10,363 nt of DNA from Novosphingobium sp. (GCA_027490345.1 JAIXYF010000182.1:1-10363), one strand, 5' to 3'. Shown: positions 1 to 7,121, counted from the first letter of the stretch. The notes: generated by a model not told the origin, from the letters alone. A program made the numbers and translations.

Positions 1-1046
1 CCACGCAGTTCCTCGATCTTGGTCTTGATCCGGTGATAGGGAACCGAAGTGTGGCCCTTGTCGAGCTTGCCCATCTCGTTGTTAAGGATGTTGAGCAGAT
101 CAGAGAGCAGATAGGGGATCGGCGAATCCACCGTGATCTTGCCGATCTGCTCCGCCAGCCGGTTCTTGTGGCGCGCGTTCAGCAGGCACTTGCCCAGAAT
201 GTCGGAGTCGATCTGCCGGTCGGTGCCGGTGGAGGTGAGGAAGACCTCGCAGTGTTCCTCGAAGTTCATCAGCCAATACGGCATGTTGAGGTTCGAGACA
301 TCGAGCAGCTGGCCGTGATTGCGGAAAGCCTGCATGTATTCGCCGTGCGGATCGATCATCACGATGTGGCCTTCAGGGGCCAGTTCGCAAATGCGGTGCA
401 GGATCAGCGCGGCGCTGGTCGATTTGCCGGTGCCGGTCGAACCCAGCAGGGCAAAATGCTTGCCCAGCAGCGCATCGACATAGAGCCCGGCACGGATATC
501 GCGTGTGGGAAACACCGTACCGATGGTGACGTTGGTGCGCCCGTCGCTGGCATAAATCTGGCGCAAGTCGGTGCTGGTGGCGGGATAGATCGCCGAGCCC
601 GGCACGGGATAGCGCGTCACGCCGCGGCGGAAGCCATAGATCTTGCCGGTCAGGCGCTCTTCATCGCCTTCACCCAGAAAATCGCACTGCGCGATGATCA
701 CGCCCTCGTGCCCCGCGCTCATGTCTTGGCGCTGCGTGCGCACGCTGGCCAGCAGCCAGCCATGGCCGACCCGGATCTTGAGCTGGCTTCCCACCTGCCC
801 CGCCAGCGAGATCGAGGGATCGCTATCGGCCATGCATTCTTCCAGCCGCGTCAAATCGAGCGCGATCGAGCTGCCCGCGCCCGACACATCGAGCACATAA
901 CCGATCGGGCGGCGCGCATTGTCTGGCGCGGCGCGCGGCGCAGCGCGCGGATCGGCGTTTACCGCCGGGCGCGCACCATTGGCCGCGAGGTCGGCGGAGG
1001 TCGCCGGGCCAGCGCTTTGAAGGCCATTGATGCTCATGTCGCTCAT
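1..1046 (-). CDS. HerA/DUF87-family ATP-binding protein, N-terminal part (runs off left edge)
   Basis: The first 348 codons are present and the C-terminus lies outside the window. The protein starts with about 45 Ala/Pro-rich, probably disordered residues. A domain of roughly residues 46-190 with beta-rich character follows and fits a HAS-barrel-like N-terminal domain of HerA-type ATPases. The RecA-like ATPase core then begins. The Walker A motif GSTGTGKST has its lysine at residue 208, and the family-typical DPHGEY motif starts at Asp232. The true Walker B and the arginine finger would be past the window edge. Members of this superfamily are hexameric DNA translocases or related P-loop pumps; the substrate cannot be told here. 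The ATG at 1046 is preceded by AGGTGA, which aligns to the anti-SD with normal spacing; a second in-frame ATG at 1037 is too far from it. It is 170 nt downstream of the TIGR02186 gene on the same strand. The family call is firm and the biological role is unknown. Confidence 0.85.
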   Translation of the reverse strand, partial: MSDMSINGLQSAGPATSADLAANGARPAVNADPRAAPRAAPDNARRPIGYVLDVSGAGSSIALDLTRLEECMADSDPSISLAGQVGSQLKIRVGHGWLLASVRTQRQDMSAGHEGVIIAQCDFLGEGDEERLTGKIYGFRRGVTRYPVPGSAIYPATSTDLRQIYASDGRTNVTIGTVFPTRDIRAGLYVDALLGKHFALLGSTGTGKSTSAALILHRICELAPEGHIVMIDPHGEYMQAFRNHGQLLDVSNLNMPYWLMNFEEHCEVFLTSTGTDRQIDSDILGKCLLNARHKNRLAEQIGKITVDSPIPYLLSDLLNILNNEMGKLDKGHTSVPYHRIKTKIEELR

Positions 1047-1216
1047 TGTCACCTGGTTCCCGCCTGCAAGGGCTTCTTGAGCCAAAGACCTAAGCTTTGA
1101 CGGTTAAGAACTGGCTAATGAGAGCGCGGGAAGCATGAACCCGAACACCTGCGAAAGCGTACGCGCGGGGCCCCTTCCGGCAGGCCAACGGGCAGCGGAC
1201 ACCAGCCGCCGCCGCT
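1047..1216 (-). other. Intergenic gap upstream of the HerA-like ATPase gene
   Basis: This 170-nt gap lies between two minus-strand genes. I see no convincing terminator: there are short GC-rich palindromes around 1169-1176 (GGGGCCCC) but no U-tract. A relatively AT-rich patch at about 1085-1125 would suit a promoter for the ATPase gene, but no clear -35/-10 pair can be named. The gap holds no credible gene. Confidence 0.4.
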
Positions 1217-1975
1217 TCAGACCAGCGCGAACAGCCGCCCGGCAATCCAGCCCATCGAGACCGAGACGATGACCGCAAACAGACCGTAGAAGAAACCGTT
1301 GCGTGCCGCGCTTTCGGCCACCAGCAGTTCGAAGCCTTCCTTGCGCACCGTGACGCGCGAGATCGCCGAGGCCACCACCCGTCCGTCGCGTACGGCGAAC
1401 GTTTCTGCAGTATAAGTGCCGATCTGCACGGTGGAGGGCAGGGAAATGCGCGCCTGATACAGCACTTGACCGCTGATCTTCACCCCGCGCTCGTTTTCCT
1501 GATACAGCGCTTGCCGCCGCATCAGATCGACCAGACCATCGGAAAACCGCTTCTGTTCGGCCGGATCGATCACCCCCACGGGCGATAGCTGGAGCCACTT
1601 GAGGCCCATTTCATAGATCGCGGCGGTCTTGCCATCGACCAGCCCGGCAACCGGCCGCGAAGACGCCAGCGCATAGAAGCTGGGCGCAGAGCGGAATTCG
1701 GTACTGCTGGCATTGATCCACACCCCGGCAATCTGGCGCTTTTCGCGCACCACGATCGAGCGCGTCGGCCCTTCGAGCAGTACCACGATATCATAGTCCC
1801 CTGCCGCACGCGCGCCCTCCGGTGTCAGGATGGCGCCGAACAGCAGCAAGTCGGCCCCGGTAAAGCCTTGGCGCACCTGAATTTCGTGCTGCGAGATTTC
1901 CGGCACGAGAATGGGATCGCGCGCACCGCTGCACAGCACCAGCGCGATCAGCAGCGCGGCGATCCGGGCGATCAT
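1217..1975 (-). CDS. TIGR02186 / Alph_Pro_TM family membrane-anchored protein
   Basis: The protein has 252 residues, the usual length for this alphaproteobacterial family (TIGR02186, Pfam Alph_Pro_TM). It has an N-terminal hydrophobic signal at residues 1-17. A predicted periplasmic beta-rich region of about 200 residues follows, then a single C-terminal transmembrane helix at about 227-250. A cysteine at residue 15 follows Leu-Val-Leu, which is not a good lipobox, so a lipoprotein is unlikely. The start ATG overlaps the stop of the upstream TauE/SafE gene by 4 nt (ATGA), which indicates translational coupling and a shared function. In the family the function is unknown. Pairing with a TauE/SafE permease suggests an accessory role in sulfur-compound or anion export, which is inference only. 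Confidence 0.85.
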   Translation of the reverse strand: MIARIAALLIALVLCSGARDPILVPEISQHEIQVRQGFTGADLLLFGAILTPEGARAAGDYDIVVLLEGPTRSIVVREKRQIAGVWINASSTEFRSAPSFYALASSRPVAGLVDGKTAAIYEMGLKWLQLSPVGVIDPAEQKRFSDGLVDLMRRQALYQENERGVKISGQVLYQARISLPSTVQIGTYTAETFAVRDGRVVASAISRVTVRKEGFELLVAESAARNGFFYGLFAVIVSVSMGWIAGRLFALV

Positions 1976-2886
1976 TGCGCCACCACCGTATAGATCTCGT
2001 CCGGCCGGTAGCCCAGACCCAGCGCCATGCGCACCGCCACAGCAAGCACGATCACGGCCAGAATCAGCCGCAGATGCTCTGGCTTGGCCTTTTGCGCAAA
2101 CTGCGCGCCCACTTGCGCCCCCGTCACCGATCCGATCAGCAGCAGCACCGCCAGCACGATATCGACCGCGCGCGTGGTCAGCGCGTGCATCATCGTTGTC
2201 GCCATTGTGACGAACAGGATCTGAAACAGCGATGTGCCGACCACGACAGTCACGCTCATGCCCAGGATATAGAGCATCGCGGGCACCAGGATGAACCCGC
2301 CGCCGATCCCCATCAGCATGGTGAGAATGCCGGTGAACACGCCCAGAAGCAGCGGCGCCAGCGGCGAGATATAAAGCCCGGAGCGATAGAAGCGCCAGCG
2401 CAGCGGCAGGCTGGCCACCAGCGGATGATGGCGGCGCTTGCGCGGCGGCTGCGGCTTTCCGCTGCGTTCGGCCCGCAGCGCGCCAAGGCTTTCGTGCGCC
2501 ATCAGCCCGCCGATCCCGCCCAGCATCAGCACATAGAGGATGTTGATCACCGTATCGATCTGGCCAAGCACCTGCAGCAGGCGAAACAGCCCTGCGCCAA
2601 AGGCAGTGCCGATCACGCCGCCCGCCACCAGCACGCCGCCCATCTGGAAATCGATGCCGCCGCGCCGCGCATGGGCAAAAGCGCCCGAAACGCTGGCGCC
2701 TGTCACCTGGCTGGCCGCCGAAGCGGCCGCCACGGTGGGCGGCACGCCATAGAAGATGAGCAGCGGGGTGGTGAGGAACCCGCCGCCCACGCCGAACATA
2801 CCCGAAAGCAGACCCGTCAGCGCGCCCAGCGCGACGATGATCAGGCCATTGACCGAAAGATTCGCGATGGGCAGGTAAACATCCAT
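1972..2886 (-). CDS. TauE/SafE-family sulfite/anion exporter permease
   Basis: This is a 304-residue integral inner-membrane protein with the internal duplication typical of TauE/SafE (formerly DUF81) permeases. The first half carries FGVGGGFLTTP at residues 31-41 and the second half the matching GIGGGFILVP at 193-202. Hydrophobic segments fill residues 13-130 and 171-292. Between the halves is a strongly basic cytoplasmic loop (about 137-169) rich in Arg, Lys, Pro and His. Characterised family members export sulfite or sulfoacetate or move other organosulfur anions; the substrate here is unknown. The ATG at 2886 is preceded by AGGG with a 4-nt gap. A second ATG 4 nt downstream is in another frame. 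The gene overlaps the TIGR02186 gene downstream by 4 nt, and a 91-nt gap separates it from the beta-barrel gene upstream. The family call is firm and the substrate open. Confidence 0.9.
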   Translation of the reverse strand: MDVYLPIANLSVNGLIIVALGALTGLLSGMFGVGGGFLTTPLLIFYGVPPTVAAASAASQVTGASVSGAFAHARRGGIDFQMGGVLVAGGVIGTAFGAGLFRLLQVLGQIDTVINILYVLMLGGIGGLMAHESLGALRAERSGKPQPPRKRRHHPLVASLPLRWRFYRSGLYISPLAPLLLGVFTGILTMLMGIGGGFILVPAMLYILGMSVTVVVGTSLFQILFVTMATTMMHALTTRAVDIVLAVLLLIGSVTGAQVGAQFAQKAKPEHLRLILAVIVLAVAVRMALGLGYRPDEIYTVVAQ

Positions 2887-2977
2887 CCTGCCCTGCAGGC
2901 TAGCGGCTTGGCGCCGGCTTTACAAACGCCGGGCACCCGGTTTTCCCGACGCGTTTTTCCCACTGCGTTTTTCCGGA
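2887..2977 (-). other. Intergenic region upstream of the TauE/SafE gene
   Basis: This is the 91-nt leader between the beta-barrel gene and the TauE/SafE gene. It contains a 14-nt-period tandem repeat (annotated separately) and a short inverted repeat CCGGG-CA-CCCGG at 2929-2940 whose plus-strand copy is followed by TTTT. No plus-strand gene reads into that hairpin, and on the minus strand it lacks a U-tract, so I do not call it a terminator. Read-through from the glycosyltransferase cluster into tauE is possible. Confidence 0.4.
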
Positions 2978-2978
2978 T
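2937..2978. repeat. Tandem 14-nt direct repeats upstream of TauE/SafE
   Basis: On the plus strand, units begin at 2951 (GCGTTTTTCCCACT) and 2965 (GCGTTTTTCCGGAT), exactly 14 nt apart and sharing their first 10 bases. A degenerate third unit precedes them at 2937 (CCGGTTTTCCCGAC, 9 of 14 matches to the 2951 unit). On the minus strand this reads as three GGGAAAA(A)C-type elements, 51 to 92 nt upstream of the permease start. The array could be an operator with regularly spaced binding sites. It could equally be a small slippage-derived tandem with no function. Confidence 0.5.
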
Positions 2979-4447
2979 CAGAACCCCGCCGCCACCGTCA
3001 GCGCCGGGCCTGATCCCGGCTCGGCCTTACCAGCGATGCGAAAGCGCCAATCCACGCCCACCCGCACCCCAATGCGGCGCGCCTGCGGGCCAATCATGGT
3101 ACGCAGTTCGATGCGCGGGCCAAGATCAAGCCGCGCCGCCCCGCGCTGTCCGCCACTCCACAGGCCGCCCCCTGCGCTCAGGTCAAGGCGCTGCAGCGGC
3201 CTTGCCAGCGGGTGCTGCACGGTGGTGGCCAGATCATAGAACGCGGTGGCATCGCGCCCCCCGGCCCAGCCGCCCTGGGCATAAGCCTCACCCTCAAAGC
3301 CCAGCGGCAAGCGCTGCGGGGGCAATTGCGTCACCCCCATGATGACCGGGCGCGCGGCCACAAGCCCGCTTTGGTTCTGGAGCCGCACTTCGCCCAGCAG
3401 CGCCAGCGGCAGGCGCCGCACCGGCCGCAGCATCAGGCCAAGCGCGGCCTCGGCCTGCCCCGAAGTGCCGCCCAGCGCGCCCGATGTCCTCAGATAAGCA
3501 TGCGGCGCCAGCGGGCTGGAAGGAGCGAGGCGGTAGCGCAGCACCGCGCCAGCCTGGCTGCCGCCATAAGACGCCGCGCCCGCCGCCAGCGCTGGCGCGC
3601 TATCGCCCCCGCGCAGCAGCATCCAGCCATCAGCCGACCAGCGCCGCGCGGACGCGCCGGACGCCGCAACCACAAGCGGCGCCGCCGCCCCGGCTGGTCC
3701 GCCGGGGGGCTGGCGCAGCGCCTCACGGGTCTGTGCAGGGGCGGGGAGAAAGGACAGGACCGGCCGCTGCGCCCCGGCGCCGCTGCCCGGAGGGAGCTGC
3801 CAGTTGGCCTCCGCGTCGTTTTCACCGGCATCGCCCGTGGCCGCGCCCGATCCGCGGCGCGCCGAGAAGACCGCAAGCAGCTGTGCCTTGCGCGCCGCCC
3901 ACCAGCGGCGCAGCAAGCCCGGCGCACGTTCACGCCGCGCAAGGGGGGCGGCCTGTTCTGCCGCAGCGGCACCGGCTGGAACAGCCGGGACAGCGGAAGC
4001 GGCTGAAACGACCGGGGGACGATCGGGAAAGGGCGTGTAGGGTGCAAAACCAGGCCAGACAGGATCGGCGCCGCTCTGCAGGCCAGCGGCGGGATCAAAG
4101 GGCGCAGCAGTCCCCCCCTCTCGCCCGGAGGCAGGCGAGCCCTGCCATGGTTCGGGGCGCAGCGCAGCCAGCTGCGGCCTATCGCGTTGTATTTGGGCGC
4201 CTTCCATCGGGCCCCGTTCCATGTGGCCCGGTTCGCGTTTACCCGGCGCAGGTTCCCCCGCAATGCCAAGGACCGTCATCCGCATGGCGATCCACAGCGC
4301 CAGGATCATGGTCAGCGCGATCACAGGCTGCCCAGGCGGACCGGTCTTTCCGGCTCCGTGCGCACCGCCAAGCGGGATCAGGGCGGCTGCCTGCTTCAGC
4401 GGACTGGGGAAAGGGCTGGATGGGCCAGATGCGTGGTGTGATCCCAC
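2978..4447 (-). CDS. Predicted outer-membrane beta-barrel protein, NfrA C-terminal-domain-like
   Basis: The protein has up to 489 residues. A hydrophobic segment at residues 42-62 looks like a signal peptide or anchor. Residues 65-260 are Pro/Ala/Gly-rich and low-complexity, with a basic tryptophan-containing amphipathic stretch at about 170-198. Residues 270-489 alternate polar and hydrophobic residues, are Gly-rich, and end in a C-terminal Phe (AAGF), as outer-membrane barrels do. The position directly after an NfrB-like glycosyltransferase, plus the barrel-like C-terminus, suggests the NfrA_C family. E. coli NfrA is about 990 residues with N-terminal TPRs, which are absent here. The start is uncertain. 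The coordinate given is the GTG at 4447, which overlaps the glycosyltransferase by 52 nt and puts Lys18 and Lys35 before the hydrophobic segment. A GTG at 4324 or ATG at 4309 would put that segment at the N-terminus. None has a good Shine-Dalgarno sequence. The gene is real; the NfrA link is inference. Confidence 0.65.
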   Translation of the reverse strand: MGSHHASGPSSPFPSPLKQAAALIPLGGAHGAGKTGPPGQPVIALTMILALWIAMRMTVLGIAGEPAPGKREPGHMERGPMEGAQIQRDRPQLAALRPEPWQGSPASGREGGTAAPFDPAAGLQSGADPVWPGFAPYTPFPDRPPVVSAASAVPAVPAGAAAAEQAAPLARRERAPGLLRRWWAARKAQLLAVFSARRGSGAATGDAGENDAEANWQLPPGSGAGAQRPVLSFLPAPAQTREALRQPPGGPAGAAAPLVVAASGASARRWSADGWMLLRGGDSAPALAAGAASYGGSQAGAVLRYRLAPSSPLAPHAYLRTSGALGGTSGQAEAALGLMLRPVRRLPLALLGEVRLQNQSGLVAARPVIMGVTQLPPQRLPLGFEGEAYAQGGWAGGRDATAFYDLATTVQHPLARPLQRLDLSAGGGLWSGGQRGAARLDLGPRIELRTMIGPQARRIGVRVGVDWRFRIAGKAEPGSGPALTVAAGF

Positions 4448-5775
4448 TGCACCCGGCCCGTATAGAGCGAAGCAAGATAGGCCATGATCGCCCGGCGCCC
4501 CGCCATGATCGCGATCACGTTGGCCAGCGGCATGCGCAGCACCGCCATCACCCCTTCACCCAGCGAATATTCGCGCGCGGTGAACGCAGCGCGCAGCAGG
4601 CAGCGCCAAGCCAGGGCCGCGAAATTGAGAATGAGCAGCCAGCGCAGCAGCGGATCGAGCGGCTGCGGCTGATAGACCCCGAACTGCGCGGCGATGAACA
4701 ACGTCGGCGAAAGGATCAGCAGGATATAGGCTGCCGCGAGCACGATGGCATTAAGCGGCGCGCGGCGATCGCGCAGCCGCATCCACAGCTCCAGCGGATG
4801 GGCTTCCCAGCCCAGCCGGTCCCACCCCTGAAAGGCTATCCCGTGCATCCACCGCGTCTTCTGGCGGACCGAAGGCCCGAGGCCTGCCGGAAAGAACTCA
4901 CGCGTGGCCACCAGGTGCCCCTCAGCATCGCGCATCCGCACGAACCGCGTGGCGCCGCCGATCTGGCCGATCAGCAACCCGCATTCGTAATCCTCGGTCA
5001 GGCATTCGGCGGCAAAGGGCTCTGCCGCGCCGCGCCGGGCGGCAATGGCATCCACCGCATCGCGCGAGAACGCGCAGCCGACCCCGGCAGCGGGCAGGCC
5101 AACCCCCAGCCAATCGCGCACCACCATCGCCTTGCCATGCGATTCGGCAAATTCGTCGCAATAATGGCCGGCCACCCAGCGCGAACCGGATTGCGGTTCG
5201 GGCCGCACCGGCAGCTGGACGAAATCCGCCTCGTCCAGCCCTCGATCAAGCAGCGCCAAGGCTGCGGGATGGACCATATCCTCGGCATCGTGCAGGATGA
5301 TGCTGCGCGCGCGGAAACCGCCGCGCCGTTCGTCCTCGATCAGCGCCGCATAAAGCCGGTTTAGGCAATCGGCCTTGGTGGTCGGCCCATCGCAATTGTG
5401 CACCACGATGCGCAGGCGCGGATCGCGCGCAGCCCCCATCATCGCGGCCAGCGTGGCCGTATCGTTGCGATAGCATCCGGCATAGATGCGCAAGTCTTTC
5501 TGCGGCCACGAAACAAGCGTATGATCCAGCATCGCGCCAACTACCGCAGCTTCCTGCCAGGCGGGCACGAACACCGCCGCCATCCCGCGCAAGGGAGCGG
5601 GGCTGTCTGCCGAAACCTTGCCGGTGCGCACCCGCCCGGTGAGGCGCAACCAGAACCACAGGAGATCAATGCCGAGTTCGTCAAGCGACCCCACCGCGAA
5701 CCATATCGCGGCGAACAGAAGGAGCTCATGCTCGGCCTGTCCGAGCCACTCCAATGCCGTTTGAAACGGCGTCAT
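4396..5775 (-). CDS. Membrane GT2 glycosyltransferase, NfrB-like catalytic core
   Basis: This 459-residue inner-membrane protein probably polymerises or transfers a surface glycan using nucleotide-sugars. N-terminal transmembrane segments span about residues 14-43. A cytosolic GT-A domain follows, with the DAED metal/nucleotide motif at 163-166, the catalytic-base TED at 260-262 and a QxxRW-type motif (QKTRW) at 305-309. Three to four hydrophobic segments follow up to residue 444. The protein ends just after a W-D-H-T-T-H motif, the point where E. coli NfrB (about 745 residues) continues into its c-di-GMP-binding MshEN domain; that domain is missing. I chose the ATG at 5775 because GAGGG lies 7 nt upstream. 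An in-frame TTG at 5796 has no ribosome site. The beta-barrel gene downstream overlaps or closely follows it. GT2 membership is firm, NfrB-type is likely, and the sugar is unknown. Confidence 0.88.
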   Translation of the reverse strand: MTPFQTALEWLGQAEHELLLFAAIWFAVGSLDELGIDLLWFWLRLTGRVRTGKVSADSPAPLRGMAAVFVPAWQEAAVVGAMLDHTLVSWPQKDLRIYAGCYRNDTATLAAMMGAARDPRLRIVVHNCDGPTTKADCLNRLYAALIEDERRGGFRARSIILHDAEDMVHPAALALLDRGLDEADFVQLPVRPEPQSGSRWVAGHYCDEFAESHGKAMVVRDWLGVGLPAAGVGCAFSRDAVDAIAARRGAAEPFAAECLTEDYECGLLIGQIGGATRFVRMRDAEGHLVATREFFPAGLGPSVRQKTRWMHGIAFQGWDRLGWEAHPLELWMRLRDRRAPLNAIVLAAAYILLILSPTLFIAAQFGVYQPQPLDPLLRWLLILNFAALAWRCLLRAAFTAREYSLGEGVMAVLRMPLANVIAIMAGRRAIMAYLASLYTGRVQWDHTTHLAHPALSPVR

Positions 5776-5876
5776 AGGCTTGCCCTCGTGCCACAAGCGG
5801 CACTATTCCCATGCATCAGAAATACGCATTATTACTTATATTTGCAACGACACCAGACCGAAGGATTGGTTCGAAA
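5776..5876. promoter_or_regulatory. AT-rich divergent promoter region between glycosyltransferase and nhaA
   Basis: This 101-nt divergent gap contains a markedly AT-rich core (about 5817-5845) in otherwise GC-rich DNA. It must hold the promoters of both genes. Plausible -10-like hexamers are TTATAT at 5836-5841 on the plus strand and a TAATAA-like sequence around 5829-5834 on the minus strand. No good -35 elements could be matched, so exact promoters are not claimed. An upstream in-frame ATG for nhaA at 5811 lies in this region but has no ribosome site and would add 22 residues foreign to the family. Confidence 0.5.
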
Positions 5877-7049
5877 ATGGCGAGAAACCTTGGGTCTGGC
5901 GGGCTTCGCAGCCGCATCGCCGCAAGCGAGGCCGCGCCCGGTCTGGTGCTAATGGCCTGCGCGGCCACCGCGCTGGTTCTGGCCAATTCCCCGCTCGCCC
6001 ATGCCTGGCACGCCTTGTTCCTGCAGCCCTTGGCGTGGAGCCCGGTGGCGCGGCTGGAGACCCTGCACGATTGGATCAACGATGGCGCGATGGCCGTGTT
6101 CTTTCTGGTGGTTGGTCTTGAAATCAAACGTGAATTCGTGATGGGCACGCTGGCCGACAGCGCCCGACGGCGGCTGCCGGTGCTGGCCGCGCTGGCCGGA
6201 ATGGCGGTCCCCGCGCTGGTCTTTCTCGCCGTTACTAACGAAAAGTCCGAATTGCATGGAGGCTGGGCGATTCCCTCTGCCACCGATATTGCCTTTGCGC
6301 TCGGCGTGCTGGCGCTGCTCGGCAACCGGGTGCCGCCATCGGTGCGGCTGTTCCTCCTCACCGTTGCGGTTGTCGATGATATCGGTGCGATCGCTGTGAT
6401 TGCCCTGTTCTACACCTCCTCGCTCGCGCTGCCCTGGCTAGGGCTTGCGGTGCTGCTGTTCGCGGCGATGGCGGCCATGAACCGATTCGGCGTGCGCCGC
6501 CTGCCGCCCTATCTGGTTCTTGCCGCCGCCCTGTGGTTTGCCGTGCTCCATTCGGGCATTCACGCCACCGTGGCGGGCGTGCTGGCCGCCTTCACCATTC
6601 CCGTTGCGCTGGACCGGCACGGGGATAGCCCGCTGCTGCGGCTCGAACATGCGCTGGTAGGCGTGAGCGGCTTCCTCATCGTTCCGCTGTTCGGCCTGGC
6701 CAATGCGGGGGTGGAGCTGGGCTCGGGCACGCTGATGGCGCCGCTGCCGCTGGGTATCGCGCTGGGGCTTTTCCTGGGCAAGCAGGCCGGCGTGATGCTG
6801 GCCATCCTGGGCTGCGAACGCGCCGGGCTTGCCGCGCGGCCGGCGGGGGCCGGGCTGCTCCACTTGTGGGGCATGGCGCTGCTGTGCGGCATCGGCTTTA
6901 CCATGAGCCTGTTCATCGGCGCGCTGGCCTTCGCCGGTGCGCCGCACCTGATCGAGGAAGCCAAGATCGGCGTGCTTGCCGGTTCGCTCATCTCCGCCAT
7001 CGCCGGGGCGCTGGTGCTGGGCATGGCGCCGCGCACTGCGCCCGATTGA
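5877..7049 (+). CDS. nhaA: Na+/H+ antiporter NhaA
   Basis: The protein has 390 residues, against 388 in E. coli NhaA, and is collinear with it. It is an inner-membrane electrogenic antiporter that expels Na+ (or Li+) in exchange for protons, supporting salt and alkaline-pH tolerance. Conserved features are the GLEIKRE segment, ATDIAFALGVL with Asp137, VVDDIGAI with Asp167 and Asp168, HSGIHAT with His229, and LGKQ with Lys302. These match E. coli Asp133, Asp163/164, His225 and Lys300. The last helices carry GIGFTMSLFIGALAF. I chose the ATG at 5877 because it gives the family length; AAGGA lies about 11 nt upstream. The alternative ATG at 5811 adds 22 unmatched residues in AT-rich DNA. No nhaR-type regulator is adjacent. 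The stop codon is embedded in the palindrome TGATCGATCA. The identification is secure. Confidence 0.96.
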   Translation: MARNLGSGGLRSRIAASEAAPGLVLMACAATALVLANSPLAHAWHALFLQPLAWSPVARLETLHDWINDGAMAVFFLVVGLEIKREFVMGTLADSARRRLPVLAALAGMAVPALVFLAVTNEKSELHGGWAIPSATDIAFALGVLALLGNRVPPSVRLFLLTVAVVDDIGAIAVIALFYTSSLALPWLGLAVLLFAAMAAMNRFGVRRLPPYLVLAAALWFAVLHSGIHATVAGVLAAFTIPVALDRHGDSPLLRLEHALVGVSGFLIVPLFGLANAGVELGSGTLMAPLPLGIALGLFLGKQAGVMLAILGCERAGLAARPAGAGLLHLWGMALLCGIGFTMSLFIGALAFAGAPHLIEEAKIGVLAGSLISAIAGALVLGMAPRTAPD

Positions 7050-7121
7050 TCGATCAGGGCGATCAGAGAAACCCCTATTTCGCGTGGGCCTTCAGGGCTG
7101 CAGTGGTGTAGACAGAGGGCA

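Noticed and set aside
33..1100. Long plus-strand open frame opposite the HerA-like gene
   Set aside because: Its protein is His/Arg/Ala-rich with no recognisable domain. The opposite strand carries Walker A and DPHGEY motifs in good codon usage, so this is an antisense shadow.
1169..1176. GGGGCCCC palindrome as terminator of the TIGR02186 gene
   Set aside because: It is only 8 nt with no loop or U-tract, and such palindromes are common in GC-rich DNA.
2929..2944. CCGGG-CA-CCCGG followed by TTTT as a rho-independent terminator
   Set aside because: The U-tract is on the plus strand, where no gene reads into it. The loop would be only 2 nt unless the stem shortens, and on the minus strand there is no U-tract.
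1975..3342. 455-codon plus-strand open frame opposite the TauE/SafE gene
   Set aside because: It is very rich in His, Gln, Arg and Ala, as expected from the complement of hydrophobic GC-rich coding DNA, and has no ribosome site. The minus strand encodes a clear duplicated permease.
3490..4269. Minus-strand open frame overlapping the barrel gene in another frame
   Set aside because: It is Arg/Pro-rich with no signal peptide or domain. The chosen frame has a barrel-like C-terminus and ends with Phe.
3484..5364. 626-codon plus-strand open frame across the barrel and glycosyltransferase genes
   Set aside because: It spans two minus-strand genes, is dominated by Arg, Pro, Ala and Gln, and shows no domain. 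The glycosyltransferase motifs on the minus strand are decisive.
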